Positions 38,509 to 47,666 are shown, counted from the stretch's first letter. The stretch is DNA of 64,000 nucleotides from Dysosmobacter segnis (GCF_014297285.1 NZ_JACOQI010000002.1:310001-374000); one strand, 5' to 3'. The notes: generated from the sequence alone by a model not told the origin. Numbers and translations: made by a program.

Positions 38509-40014
38509 TTAGTTATCCAGCGGCTTCATGGTCGGGAACAGGATGACCTCCCGGATGGTGTCCGCGCCGGTGAGCAGCATGACGCAGCGGTCGATGCCCA
38601 TACCCATACCGCCCGTGGGAGGCATACCGTATTCCATGGCGGTGAGGAAATCCTCGTCCAGCATTTCGGTCTCGTCATCGCCCCGCTCTCGCTGCTCCAC
38701 CTGCTTTTCAAAGCGCTGGCGCTGGTCGATGGGGTCGTTCAGCTCGGAATAGGCGTTGGCCAGCTCGCTGTGGCAGATAAACAGCTCGAAGCGCTCCGTC
38801 AGCCGGGGATCGGCAGGGCTGCGCTTGGTCAGGGGGCTGACCTCCACAGGATACATGGTAATGAAGGTGGGCTGGATCAGCTTCTCCTCCACCTTCTGAT
38901 CGAAGCAGGCGTACAGGGCGTTGCCCCAGGTCTTTTCGGCGGCATCCGCCAGCTCCACGCCCACGGCCTTAGCCGCGGCCACGGCCTCGGCGTCATCGGT
39001 GATGGTGCCGAAGTCCACGCCCACATACTCCTTGACGGCGTCCACCATGGTCAGCCGGCGCCAGCCAGGAGTCAGGTCGATCTGCTCGCCCATCCACTCC
39101 ACCTGATAGCTGCCGTTGATCTCCTTGGCAGCGCCTGCCAGAATGCCCTCGGCAATGTCCATCATGGTGTGGAAGTCGGCGTAAGCCTGATACATCTCCA
39201 CGGTGGTGAATTCGGGGTTATGCTTGGGGTCCATGCCCTCGTTGCGGAAAATGCGGCCGATCTCATACACACGGTCCATGCCGCCCACGATGAGCCGCTT
39301 CAGCGGCAGCTCCGTGGCGATGCGCATGTACATATCAATGTCCAGCGTGTTGTGATGGGTGATGAAGGGCCGGGCGGCGGCGCCGCCGGCGATGGTGTTC
39401 AGAACGGGGGTCTCCACTTCCATGTAGCCCATGTTGTCCAGATAGTTCCGCATGAACTTGATGAACTGAGAACGGATAACGAAGTTCTTCTTCACCTCGG
39501 GGTTCACCATCAGGTCCACATACCGCTGGCGGAACCGCAGCTCCTTGTCCTGAAGGCCATGGAACTTCTCCGGCAGGGGCAGGAGGGACTTGGACAGCAG
39601 GGTGATGTTATGCGCCCGGACGCTCATCTCGCCCCGCTGGGTGCGGAACGCCTCGCCCTCGACGCCCACGATGTCGCCGATGTCGAACTTCTTGAACTTC
39701 TTATAGACCTCTTCGTCCATCTCGTCCTGACGGGCGTAGAGCTGGATGCGGCCGTCCCGGTCCTGCAAATCGCAGAAAGATACCTTGCCCATGCCGCGCT
39801 TGCTCATGAGGCGGCCTGCCACCTTGACGGGCTTGCCCTCCATGGCGTCGAAGTTGTCCTTGATCTGCTGGGAGGTTGCATCCCAGTCAAAGCGGGTGAT
39901 CACAAAGGGGTTCTGGCCCTCCGCCTGGAGATTCGTCAGCTTCTCCCGGCGAATACGGGTCTGCTCGGACAGGCTCAGCTCCGGCTGGGCCTGGGGATTC
40001 TTCTGTTCAGCCAT
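38509..40014 (-). CDS. lysS: Lysine-tRNA ligase, class II
   Basis: 501 residues. The N-terminal OB-fold anticodon-binding domain includes VAGRLMSKRGMGKVSFCDLQD. Class II motif 2 is FRNEGMDPKHNPEFTTVE and motif 3 is GMGMGIDRCVMLLTG. Full length. It follows greA by 12 bases and shares its promoter. Its 3' end faces the mobile element and no terminator is visible there, so integration may have changed its natural 3' flank. Confidence 0.97.
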   Translation of the reverse strand: MAEQKNPQAQPELSLSEQTRIRREKLTNLQAEGQNPFVITRFDWDATSQQIKDNFDAMEGKPVKVAGRLMSKRGMGKVSFCDLQDRDGRIQLYARQDEMDEEVYKKFKKFDIGDIVGVEGEAFRTQRGEMSVRAHNITLLSKSLLPLPEKFHGLQDKELRFRQRYVDLMVNPEVKKNFVIRSQFIKFMRNYLDNMGYMEVETPVLNTIAGGAAARPFITHHNTLDIDMYMRIATELPLKRLIVGGMDRVYEIGRIFRNEGMDPKHNPEFTTVEMYQAYADFHTMMDIAEGILAGAAKEINGSYQVEWMGEQIDLTPGWRRLTMVDAVKEYVGVDFGTITDDAEAVAAAKAVGVELADAAEKTWGNALYACFDQKVEEKLIQPTFITMYPVEVSPLTKRSPADPRLTERFELFICHSELANAYSELNDPIDQRQRFEKQVEQRERGDDETEMLDEDFLTAMEYGMPPTGGMGMGIDRCVMLLTGADTIREVILFPTMKPLDN

Positions 40015-40026
40015 GCTTCTTTCTCC

Positions 40027-40494
40027 TTAGCGTTCGATCTTCTTAACGGTGTAACGGATGTTGCCGAAGGGCGCTTCCACCACGACCTCCTGGCCTTCCT
40101 TGGCGCCCAGGAAGGCCTTACCGAAGGGAGACTCCTCGGAGATGATACCGTGCATGGGATCGGACTCCTGAGAGCCGACGATCTTATAGCTGGCTTCCTT
40201 GCCATCGGCGCCCTGAACAGTGACGGTGCAGCCGATGGTGATGGTGTCAGACGCGGCGGACTCATCCACGATGACCACGTGCTGCAGGATCACTTCCAGC
40301 TCGGCAATGCGGGAATAGAGCTTGCCCTGCTCGTTCTTTGCCTCATCATACTCGCTGTTTTCGCTGAGGTCGCCGAAGCCGCGGGCGATCTTGATCTGCT
40401 CCGCCACCTCGTCGGACCGGGTGGTCTTCAGATAATTCAGTTCCTGCTCCAGCTCGTCCTTGCGAGCTTGGCTCATTTTGTATTCTTTTTCCAT
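40027..40494 (-). CDS. greA: Transcription elongation factor GreA
   Basis: 155 residues (from the ATG with AAAGGA 9 bases upstream; an earlier ATG at 40512 is possible). The N-terminal coiled coil carries the acidic tip GDLSENSEYDEAKNEQ that enters RNA polymerase to trigger cleavage of backtracked RNA. The C-terminal domain includes SPFGKAFLGAKEGQEV. Operon with lysS. Confidence 0.95.
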   Translation of the reverse strand: MEKEYKMSQARKDELEQELNYLKTTRSDEVAEQIKIARGFGDLSENSEYDEAKNEQGKLYSRIAELEVILQHVVIVDESAASDTITIGCTVTVQGADGKEASYKIVGSQESDPMHGIISEESPFGKAFLGAKEGQEVVVEAPFGNIRYTVKKIER

Positions 40495-40554
40495 TTCGGC
40501 TGTTCCTTTCATTATCCTGAAGTGTATAACACTCCTAATTTACCATGGTTTTAT

Positions 40555-40583
40555 ATTGTAATAGGTATCTTCCGGATTGTCAA
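40555..40583 (-). promoter_or_regulatory. Promoter of greA-lysS
   Basis: On the minus strand TTGACA (40583-40578), 17 bases, TACAAT (40560-40555). The -35 box overlaps the stop codon of the upstream gene. Confidence 0.75.
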
Positions 40584-41347
40584 GGGCAAAAGGCCCTGAT
40601 TTCGGGAACAGCCCCTTTGTTTTCCGTTTCTTCCAGCTGCACGGACACCTGCCCCGGCCGCAGAGCGCCGGTCCGCCACAGGACCGACAGAAGCTGGCCC
40701 CGGTCAAGGCCCTCCGGCAGCCTTGCCTCCACCTCCGGCGGCAGCAGGAGCCGGGGCAGTGGCAGCGATTCGTCATACAGCGGCAAAAAGCCGCCGCCCT
40801 GCGCTTCCGTAGGGTCAAAGGCCATGTGGACAGACGCCGGCTCCCGCTCCGTCTCCGGGTTCAGCACGATGGACACGCCGTATTCCCGCCGCAGACGGCG
40901 GCACAGCTCCTCCCCGCCGAAGGGGACCTTCAATATGAGATACCGGTGACGCAGAGCCAGCTCCGTCACCGTCCGCACCACCTCGCCGGAGAGGGCGTCC
41001 GCCGTGATCAGCACCCGCGCCCCGGCGGGGTTTTCCCCCCGGAACCGCAGCAGCTCTCCGCACCAGTCCGCAGCAATGGCCCGCCGAAGCGGCAGGGTCT
41101 CTACCGGGCGCAACCCCTCCGGCAGAGCCTCCGCTGAGGCCCCGGCAGGCAGCACCACCTGCTCCACCCTCTGCCGCAGCAGCTTTTTTCCGGCGGTACG
41201 GAGCCTCCGCCGCTCCGTTAAGGGGTTCCTACGCCGGTCCTGAGCCATCCGGGCGCAGAGAAACCGGATATGCAGCACGCTGACCTCCTTTAACGTAACA
41301 GGACGGGTCCAGTGCCCGCTTGGTTCCCAAAGCATCATTCCTACCAT
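40580..41347 (-). CDS. Hypothetical protein
   Basis: 255 residues, Arg/Leu-rich, cytoplasmic in appearance. The central part (VLITADALSGEVVRTVTELALRHRYLILKVP) looks like an alpha/beta fold. No family recognised. The ATG at 41347 is 9 bases after GGAGG, but that ribosome site is paired in a hairpin at 41357-41385. It precedes greA. Confidence 0.6.
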   Translation of the reverse strand: MVGMMLWEPSGHWTRPVTLKEVSVLHIRFLCARMAQDRRRNPLTERRRLRTAGKKLLRQRVEQVVLPAGASAEALPEGLRPVETLPLRRAIAADWCGELLRFRGENPAGARVLITADALSGEVVRTVTELALRHRYLILKVPFGGEELCRRLRREYGVSIVLNPETEREPASVHMAFDPTEAQGGGFLPLYDESLPLPRLLLPPEVEARLPEGLDRGQLLSVLWRTGALRPGQVSVQLEETENKGAVPEIRAFCP

Positions 41348-41356
41348 AACGATCAA

Positions 41357-41385
41357 CCTCCTGCCCCATGGTATGGGACAGGAGG
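41357..41385 (-). promoter_or_regulatory. Hairpin hiding the ribosome site of the 41347 gene
   Basis: On the minus strand CCTCCTGTCCCAT pairs with ATGGGGCAGGAGG, 13 bp with one G-U pair and a 3-base loop. The right arm contains the GGAGG used by the downstream ATG. Translation should be low unless the hairpin is opened. Confidence 0.65.
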
Positions 41386-41410
41386 TCGATTCAGAACGGT
41401 TCGCCGTTCC

Positions 41411-41575
41411 TTACTTCTTTTTCAGTTCGCTAAGGATACAAAGCCCCATGGCCAGCACAGGCAGCAGTCCCCGCAGGCACAAAAAGCCCTGCGGATCGCC
41501 TAAGCGGATATTGGCATCGGCAAACAGTCCCACAACCCACGCGGCCAGCGTGGCGTTGATCGCTTTCAGATACAT
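41411..41575 (-). CDS. Small membrane protein (54 residues)
   Basis: MYLKAINATLAAWVVGLFAD ... LLPVLAMGLCILSELKKK with AGGAGG 7 bases upstream. One or two membrane segments and a Lys-rich tail. It follows the M23 peptidase gene by 15 bases and is likely in that operon. Confidence 0.6.
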   Translation of the reverse strand: MYLKAINATLAAWVVGLFADANIRLGDPQGFLCLRGLLPVLAMGLCILSELKKK

Positions 41576-41590
41576 TCGCACTTCCTCCTT

Positions 41591-42838
41591 TTATTTGCCC
41601 ACCGAGGTGCCGGAGAGGGTGTAGCCCGTCAGATACCCCTTCTTCGGCGCCGCGCCGTGGCTCAGGGGATTGATCCGCACATTGTTTTCCACCACCTCAA
41701 AGTGGAGGTGGGGCCCAGTGGAGTGTCCGGTGGAGCCGGTGATGCCGATGGTCTGCCCCTGCTTGACGTAGGTTCCCACGCTGACCTTGATGCTGCTCAT
41801 GTGAGCGTACAGGGTGGTGTTGCCCACGCCGTGAGAAATGACCACATAGTTGCCGTAGGAGCTGGACCGCTGGGCGATGATGACCGTGCCCGCCTTGGCG
41901 GCGTACACCGGGCTGGTGTAACCCACCCGGCCGATGTCGGTGCCCTTGTGGTTGGTGGAGCCAACGCCGCCGGGGGAATTACGCCCGCCTACGGTGGAGG
42001 TGATATACCGGCTGTCCACCGGCCAGATATAGCCGCCGGGGTTAGTGTTGTATTTCTTTCCCTCCGCCGCCATCTGTTCTTCCAGCTTCTTCTGCATTCG
42101 CTTGACCTGCTGCTCGATGCGGCGCTCCTCAGCCTCCAGCTCCTTCAGCGTGGCCTGATACTCGGCGGCGTTGTCGTCGATCTCCTTGACCAGCTTGTTG
42201 GCTTCGTCCCGCTGGGCGCTGAGCTGCTTTTTCTGGGTCTCCAGTTCTGCTTTGGCGGCTTCCAGCGCCGCCTTATTGGCTTCCAGACCGGCTTTCTTCT
42301 CCGCGATCTCCGCCTGCAGGGTCTGGAGGTCCTGAATCACCCGCCGGTCATAGTCCATGACCTCATTGATGAAGTCCAGACTGCCCAGCAGGTCGGAAAA
42401 GCTGTTGGCCTTGAACAGCACCGACCAATAGCTGATGGTGCCCCGCTCCTCCATTTCCCGGACCCGCTTGCAGAACAGCTCGTATTGAGCCTCCTCCCGC
42501 TGCTGGGCGTCCGCCAGTTCGGTTTCCGCCTGAGAAATAAGGGCGTTGTAATCGGAGATCTGAGCCTCCGTATTGCTGATCTTGGCGTTGGTGTTGGCAA
42601 TCTGGTCATCCAGAAGGGTCTTTTTCTGCACCGCCGCCGCCTTGTCGTTCTTCAGACTGTTGAGCTTGCTCTGGATCTCCTTTTGCTTTTTATCCAGGCT
42701 GGCGGCGTTCCCCTTCAAGGCGTCGATATCCGCCTGGGTGACCTTGGCGGCCATAGCCGGGGCCACATTCACCGACAGGCACAGCACCGCGCAGAGCAGC
42801 GCGGCGCAGATGCGGACATAGCGCTTGTTTTTCTTCAT
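41591..42838 (-). CDS. M23 peptidoglycan endopeptidase with coiled coil (EnvC/PcsB-like)
   Basis: 415 residues: signal peptide (about 1-31, ending AMAAK), long coiled coil (about 33-255), then a LytM/M23 domain (about 300-400) with NHKGTDIGRVG (His, Asp ligands) and GHSTGPHLHFEV (His-x-His). All zinc ligands are present. Encoded directly after ftsX; in this layout FtsEX activates the hydrolase through its coiled coil for septal wall cleavage. Confidence 0.9.
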   Translation of the reverse strand: MKKNKRYVRICAALLCAVLCLSVNVAPAMAAKVTQADIDALKGNAASLDKKQKEIQSKLNSLKNDKAAAVQKKTLLDDQIANTNAKISNTEAQISDYNALISQAETELADAQQREEAQYELFCKRVREMEERGTISYWSVLFKANSFSDLLGSLDFINEVMDYDRRVIQDLQTLQAEIAEKKAGLEANKAALEAAKAELETQKKQLSAQRDEANKLVKEIDDNAAEYQATLKELEAEERRIEQQVKRMQKKLEEQMAAEGKKYNTNPGGYIWPVDSRYITSTVGGRNSPGGVGSTNHKGTDIGRVGYTSPVYAAKAGTVIIAQRSSSYGNYVVISHGVGNTTLYAHMSSIKVSVGTYVKQGQTIGITGSTGHSTGPHLHFEVVENNVRINPLSHGAAPKKGYLTGYTLSGTSVGK

Positions 42839-42850
42839 GTCCGCCCTCCT

Positions 42851-43738
42851 TTACACCTGGAGGAACCGCCGGATGGCGGAAAGGCTGCCGCCTACGCCAA
42901 TGAGGATGCCGGCCCCCAGAAATACGCCGCCCACCGGCTTCCAAAGCTGCTGGAAGGGCACGATGGAAAGGAGCTGTAAGGTGTCATTGTTGGCAACGCC
43001 CTGCGCAATGGCTTCATACAAGCCCCATTGCAGCAAAAAGGCAAGGATCGCACCGGTAAGGCCCAGCATGAAGCCCTCATACACAAAGGGCCAGCGGATA
43101 AAGCCGTTGGTCGCGCCCACCATTTTCATAATGGCAATCTCATCCCGCCGGTCAAAGGTGGTGAGCTTGATGGTGTTGGAAATAATGAACATGGACACAA
43201 CGAACAGCACTGCGATCAGCGTCAGGCAGATGACCGTGGCGATATTCCGGACTGTGATGAAGCCGTTGGTCAGCTCCGCATAGGCGTTGATGCCGCCGAT
43301 GCCGGGAATGGCCTTGATGAGTTCCACTGTCTGGCTCTGGAGCTTCAGCTCCTTGACCTTGATGGCGAATCGGTCCCGGAGGATGTTGGGGTCCAGATCC
43401 TGAAAATATTCCTCATCCGGGTGTTCGCTGATGAAGGACTGCATGGCCTCCTCACGGGAGATAAAGGTGACGGACGCCACATTGTCCACCGCTTCCAGTT
43501 TCTTTTGCAGGGCCTTGGCCTGTGCCTCCGTATAGCTGTCATCCACAAATGCTAAAATCTCATTGTCCTGCTCCGCCTGCTTCAAGTTGGCGTCCGCGTT
43601 GACGGCCACCAGCGTAAAGGTGCCCATGATCAGCAGGCACGCCACGGTAATGCCGATGGCGGCGAAGGACATGAAGCCGTGGCTGAACATATTGGATAGA
43701 CCCTCGTGGAAGAAATATCCGAAATCGTGTTTACTCAT
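42851..43738 (-). CDS. ftsX: Cell division protein FtsX
   Basis: 295 residues with four membrane helices and a large outer loop between the first two (about 50-170; SFISEHPDEEYFQDLDPNILRDR). The start MSKHDFGYFFHEG overlaps ftsE by 8 bases. It is the membrane partner of FtsE and relays ATP hydrolysis to the M23 hydrolase. Confidence 0.95.
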   Translation of the reverse strand: MSKHDFGYFFHEGLSNMFSHGFMSFAAIGITVACLLIMGTFTLVAVNADANLKQAEQDNEILAFVDDSYTEAQAKALQKKLEAVDNVASVTFISREEAMQSFISEHPDEEYFQDLDPNILRDRFAIKVKELKLQSQTVELIKAIPGIGGINAYAELTNGFITVRNIATVICLTLIAVLFVVSMFIISNTIKLTTFDRRDEIAIMKMVGATNGFIRWPFVYEGFMLGLTGAILAFLLQWGLYEAIAQGVANNDTLQLLSIVPFQQLWKPVGGVFLGAGILIGVGGSLSAIRRFLQV

Positions 43739-44423
43739 GGATATGCCCTCCCACATAGCCGCCTACGCTGTCATTGATGATGCGGCCCTGGTCAATGGTA
43801 ATGACCCGCTTGCCGAATTTGTTTACCAGATCCTTTTCGTGGGTCACTACCAGCACGGTGGTGCCCAGCTGGTTGATCTTCACCAGCAGCGTCATGATCT
43901 CCATGGAGCGCTCCGGGTCCAGATTGCCGGTAGGCTCGTCGGCAATGATGGTAGCAGGGTTGTTCACCAGTGCCCGGGCGATGGCCACGCGCTGCTGCTC
44001 GCCGCCGGAAAGCTCGCTGGGGAAATTCTCCGCCTTCTTTTCCAGACCCACCAGCTGCAAAACGTATGTAATGCGCTGTTTGATCTCTTTTTTCGGCATT
44101 CCCACCGCCCGCATGACAAATTCCAGGTTCTCATACACGGTTTTCTTCTCGATCAGGCGGAAATCCTGGAAAATAACCCCCAATGTCCGGCGCATCATGG
44201 GAATCTGCCGCTCCGCAATGTTGCTGACGGAGAAGCCGTTGATCATAATGCGGCCTGCGGTGGGGACCTCCTCCCCGGTGAGCATTTTGATAATGGTAGA
44301 TTTTCCGGACCCGGAGGGGCCCACTAAAAACACAAACTCGCCATCCTCGATGGCAGCGCTGATGCCCCGGATGGCCCGGGTCCCGTTGGGATATTCCATT
44401 TCCACGTCTTTCAGGCGGATCAT
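43731..44423 (-). CDS. ftsE: Cell division ATP-binding protein FtsE
   Basis: 230 residues. Walker A GPSGSGKSTIIK, signature LSGGEQQRVAIARA, Walker B IIADEPTGNLD, H-loop VVTHEKDLV. ATG at 44423 has AAGGAG 8 bases upstream. First gene of the FtsEX-hydrolase operon. Confidence 0.96.
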   Translation of the reverse strand: MIRLKDVEMEYPNGTRAIRGISAAIEDGEFVFLVGPSGSGKSTIIKMLTGEEVPTAGRIMINGFSVSNIAERQIPMMRRTLGVIFQDFRLIEKKTVYENLEFVMRAVGMPKKEIKQRITYVLQLVGLEKKAENFPSELSGGEQQRVAIARALVNNPATIIADEPTGNLDPERSMEIMTLLVKINQLGTTVLVVTHEKDLVNKFGKRVITIDQGRIINDSVGGYVGGHIHE

Positions 44424-44673
44424 CAAGCAGTCTCCTTATTCATTGTCCAATCGGCCTGTCCACATGGGATCAGGTCGACATAATACTACACATAGTCACA
44501 TTATATACGGCTTTTCGGGACATTGCAACGTTTCCTTGCAGATTCCTTTCAAAGTTTTTCCCGGGAAATTTTTCCGGTTCCCCACCGCCCCCGCTCCTTG
44601 GAAAGCTGTTTTTTGCTTTGAGAACAGTCTCCGTTCCGACAAAAAACCGGGAAGCCTGACGGCTTCCCGGTTT

Positions 44674-44835
44674 CAGCGTGTCGAAAAAGTCTTTTCTCCC
44701 CGCTGAGCAAGTTTTCAGAACTTCATAAAAGTTCTGAAAACTTAGGATTTTAATGGCGCGGGACACCCTTCTTGGGTTTCCCGCACACACCCTTCCTTAC
44801 CGTCGCGGAAAATTTATCACTTTATCGACAGCCTC
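44674..44835. repeat. 162-bp MITE-like structured repeat, copy A
   Basis: The ends CAGCGTGTCGAAAAAG and GAGGCTGTCGATAAAG (inverted) match at 12 of 16 bases. Inside is a perfect 15-bp hairpin, AAGTTTTCAGAACTT with its inverse. It is about 98% identical to the inverse of copy B at 60643. It lies between two copies of a 30-base terminator hairpin (AAACCGGGAAGCC-TGAC-GGCTTCCCGGTTT), as if the terminator were duplicated on insertion. No gene inside. Confidence 0.85.
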
Positions 44836-44865
44836 AAACCGGGAAGCCTGACGGCTTCCCGGTTT
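44836..44865 (-). terminator. Terminator of the CdaR-like gene
   Basis: A 13-bp stem (AAACCGGGAAGCC with GGCTTCCCGGTTT) 16 bases after the gene's stop on the minus strand. The same 30 bases recur at 44644-44673 beyond the structured repeat. Confidence 0.8.
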
Positions 44866-44880
44866 TCACATATAAAAGTA

Positions 44881-45972
44881 TCAGGAATCAATGCCCCGGC
44901 TGGTCAGATATTTCTTGACCATCAGCGCCACCTTGAAGGTGATGGCATCGTCAAACTCCCGGAGATCCAGACCGGTGAGCTTCTTGATCTTCTCCAGACG
45001 GTACACCAGCGTATTCCGGTGGACAAACAGCTTCCGGGCAGTCTCGGAAACGTTCAGGTTGTTCTCAAAGAACTTGTGGATGGTGAACAGAGTTTCCTTA
45101 TCCAGCGCGTCGATGGGATTCTTCTTGAAAACCTCCTGGAGGAACATCTCGCACAGGGTAGTAGGCAGCTGATAGATCAGGCGGCCGATCCCCAGATTTT
45201 CATAGTTGATGATGTACTTTTCGGTGTCAAAGACCTTGCCTACCTCGATGGCGATCTGAGCCTCCTTATAGCTCTTGGCCAGATCCCGCAGATGCATGGC
45301 GATGGTGCCCATGCCCACCACCACGGTGCTTTCACCGTTGACCCGGAGGGCCTCCTCGATCTGGGCGGCAGTCTTGTTCAGTTCCTTGCTGCCCGCGCCG
45401 TCCGGCAGCTGGCGGATCAGAACCACATCCCCCTCGCCAACGCTGAGGACAAAGTCGTTCTGGCGGTCCGGGAACATGGCCTGAATGGTCTCCGTGGGAA
45501 CGGATTCCCCCTTCTGCAAGGCCCGGATGGCGAAAATGCCCCGGCTGACGTCGGTGGCCACCCGCAGTTCCTTGGCCCGCATATAAATATCGCCCAGCAT
45601 GATGTTGTCGGAGATAATGTCCTTGACAAAGGAACCCCGGTCATGCTTTTCCTCATAATAGCTCTTGGCTGCGTTCAGCGCCACCGTTGCCATAGAACAG
45701 ATAGTCTTGCTGATCTCATTATCGCCAAAGGCGAAAACGGCGTAATCAAACTGGTTTCCCCAGCCACTGAGCGCCTTGAAGGTCTTGCCGTCAAAGCAGA
45801 CCATGCTGCCGGCAGCGCCGTTTACCGCCGCCACATACTCGCTCCAGCGCTGGCCGATCATAGACAGCTCGCTGCAGGCAATGACAACGCCCTCACCGTC
45901 GATCACGCCGACGGTTCGATCCGTGTTTTCCTTCAATTGCAGAACTACGTTCTGAAAGATTCTTCCGGACAT
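44881..45972 (-). CDS. CdaR/PucR-type transcriptional regulator
   Basis: 363 residues. An N-terminal sensory part (GVIDGEGVVIACSELSMIG, CdaR/diacid-recognition style) and a GGDEF-like middle are followed by a C-terminal PucR HTH (TLFTIHKFFENNLNVSETARKLFVHRNTLVYRLEKI). It probably responds to a carboxylic acid or purine-related ligand. It stands alone, with its own promoter. Confidence 0.85.
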   Translation of the reverse strand: MSGRIFQNVVLQLKENTDRTVGVIDGEGVVIACSELSMIGQRWSEYVAAVNGAAGSMVCFDGKTFKALSGWGNQFDYAVFAFGDNEISKTICSMATVALNAAKSYYEEKHDRGSFVKDIISDNIMLGDIYMRAKELRVATDVSRGIFAIRALQKGESVPTETIQAMFPDRQNDFVLSVGEGDVVLIRQLPDGAGSKELNKTAAQIEEALRVNGESTVVVGMGTIAMHLRDLAKSYKEAQIAIEVGKVFDTEKYIINYENLGIGRLIYQLPTTLCEMFLQEVFKKNPIDALDKETLFTIHKFFENNLNVSETARKLFVHRNTLVYRLEKIKKLTGLDLREFDDAITFKVALMVKKYLTSRGIDS

Positions 45973-46054
45973 GGCTGTTCCTCCTCAACACGAAAACTAT
46001 GGATCACGCAGGGCCTGCCCGCGCATACCTATTGTGCAATCTGTCAGTAAGGTC

Positions 46055-46083
46055 ATTATAGCGATTATTTTGTCGGATTGCAA
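46055..46083 (-). promoter_or_regulatory. Promoter of the CdaR-like gene
   Basis: On the minus strand TTGCAA (46083-46078), 17 bases, TATAAT (46060-46055), overlapping the end of the upstream gene. The ftsE promoter uses the same TTGCAA-17-TATAAT form. Confidence 0.7.
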
Positions 46084-46874
46084 GATGTTTTTTCTTTTTT
46101 CAACAAAAAATCACTTTCCTTTTTGTTGAAGTTTCGAGGTTTTCTTGTCTCCTCCGTCAGTTTTGCTAATGCCTGCCATTCCTCTTTGGTCAGCAAACGG
46201 TACGCGCCCCGCTCCAGAACCGGATCCAACAGCAAATTGCCCATGCGAACGCGCTCCAAATACAGTACCGGCTTTCCCAGATACGCCAGCATCCGTTTGA
46301 TTTGGTGAAATTTCCCCTCCCGCAAAATCACACGGGCTTCACTCTCCTCGCCGGAGGTCAGGATCCGCAATTCCGCCGGTTGGCAGACCAAACCGTCATC
46401 CAGATGCAGACCCGCGGCAAAAGCGGCGCTGTCCGCCTCGGTAAGGCGTCCCGCCACCCGGACATAGTATTCCTTATCCACGTGTTTTTTCGGAGACAGC
46501 AGCTCGTGAGCCAGTCCGCCCTCATTGGTCAGCAGCAGCAAGCCTTCCGTGTCCTTATCCAGCCGTCCCACCGGGAACAGGCCCTGCCGCTGCAAATCCT
46601 GAGGCAGCAGATCCAGCACCGTTGCTCCCCGGCCGTCCTCCGTAGCGGACAGATACCCCGCCGGCTTGTTCAGCATGACCCAAGTATACCGGCGCCAGTT
46701 CAGCAGTTCTCCGTTGACGGCGATCACAGCCTGCTCCGGGTCTGCTTTTTCTTCAGCTGACCGGGCCGGGACCCCATCCACTGTCACCCGTCCCTGACGA
46801 ATCAGGTCCTTTACTTCCCTGCGGGACCACCGCCCCATAGAGGCGATGATCTTATCCAGCCGCTGCGCCGCCAT
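46065..46874 (-). CDS. 16S/23S rRNA pseudouridine synthase, RsuA/RluB family
   Basis: 269 residues: S4 RNA-binding domain (RLDKIIASMGRWSRREVKDLI) then the catalytic domain with GRLDKDTEGLLLLTNEG (catalytic Asp) and EGKFHQIKRMLAYLGKPV. ATG at 46874 has GGAGG 7 bases upstream. It makes pseudouridine in rRNA; which site cannot be told from sequence alone. Confidence 0.92.
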   Translation of the reverse strand: MAAQRLDKIIASMGRWSRREVKDLIRQGRVTVDGVPARSAEEKADPEQAVIAVNGELLNWRRYTWVMLNKPAGYLSATEDGRGATVLDLLPQDLQRQGLFPVGRLDKDTEGLLLLTNEGGLAHELLSPKKHVDKEYYVRVAGRLTEADSAAFAAGLHLDDGLVCQPAELRILTSGEESEARVILREGKFHQIKRMLAYLGKPVLYLERVRMGNLLLDPVLERGAYRLLTKEEWQALAKLTEETRKPRNFNKKESDFLLKKEKTSCNPTK

Positions 46875-46949
46875 AACTGATCCTCCCACGCTGTTTTTTT
46901 CAATTTTATCATAATCGGATGGAAAATGGAATAGAAACAAACAGGAGGG

Positions 46950-47438
46950 ATGATGACCATGATGATCCAAGCAATTCGACTGACACGAAAAAAGGCCGCG
47001 CTGGCGGTCATTCTCGCAGGGGCCGTTCTGGCGGCGCTGATCCTGCTGCTGGGGCAGCACGGCGGTAACGTGGGTGCGTCAGAGCAGCCCTGTCTTTCCA
47101 GCAACGGAGAGCGGGTGGCATATCTGCGGGAACTGGGCTGGGAGATCGACCCGGAGCCGCTGACCACGCTGCAATTTCTGCTGCCGCCCAAACTCAGCGG
47201 GGACTACATCACCTACAACGATCTGCAAAAATCCCAAGGCTTCGACTTAGAGACCTGCTGCGGCAAACAGGTGACCCGTTACACCTACACCGTCACCAAC
47301 TATCCCCAGCGGCCCGACGGCGTTCAGCTCAACCTCTACATCTGCGAGGACCTTCCGGTGGCTGGAGATGTGGTCTGCACCGGGATCGACGGATTTCAGG
47401 ACACATTGGTTTTCCCACAGCAAACGGATGCCTCCTGA
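46950..47438 (+). CDS. DUF4830 membrane-anchored protein
   Basis: 162 residues: basic start, one membrane helix (about 16-36), then a domain outside the membrane with VAYLRELGWEIDPEPL and YNALQKSQGFDL-like sequence (here YNDLQKSQGFDL), typical of DUF4830 in Oscillospiraceae. Several ATGs (46950, 46953, 46959) follow AGGAGG; the exact start is open. Divergent from the pseudouridine synthase. Function unknown. Confidence 0.75.
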   Translation: MMTMMIQAIRLTRKKAALAVILAGAVLAALILLLGQHGGNVGASEQPCLSSNGERVAYLRELGWEIDPEPLTTLQFLLPPKLSGDYITYNDLQKSQGFDLETCCGKQVTRYTYTVTNYPQRPDGVQLNLYICEDLPVAGDVVCTGIDGFQDTLVFPQQTDAS

Positions 47439-47622
47439 TAGCTGACTGCTCCACAGGACCCCCCACTTCCGACCGGGCAGCCAGCAGTTTATTGCCGCTA
47501 TCATCGCCCCTATCGAGCAAACCGCCAAAATGCCTAATCCATTTTGTGTTCCAGCATCCTCTGATCCCCTTGAAAATACAGAATCCCGAGGCTGTCGGGA
47601 ACACAAAATTGAATTGGGCGTA

Positions 47623-47648
47623 AAAAAGACCTGCCGCTAAGCGGCAGG
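47623..47648 (-). terminator. Terminator of tuf
   Basis: On the minus strand CCTGCCGC-TTA-GCGGCAGG (8-bp stem) followed by TCTTTTTTA, 19 bases after the tuf stop. Confidence 0.9.
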
Positions 47649-47666
47649 CCTTTCTATTGGTGCGAA

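Larger units (their letters stand above)
44424..44880. other. Intergenic region with ftsE promoter, terminators and a structured repeat
   Basis: 457 bases without a gene. It holds the ftsE promoter (minus strand TTGCAA 44528-44523, 17 bases, TATAAT 44505-44500), two identical hairpin terminators (44644-44673 and 44836-44865), and between them a 162-bp structured repeat. Confidence 0.8.

Noticed and set aside
38425..40599. A 724-residue open frame on the plus strand
   Set aside because: It is antisense to lysS and greA, whose proteins are clearly recognisable. High GC with biased third positions leaves the opposite strand open.
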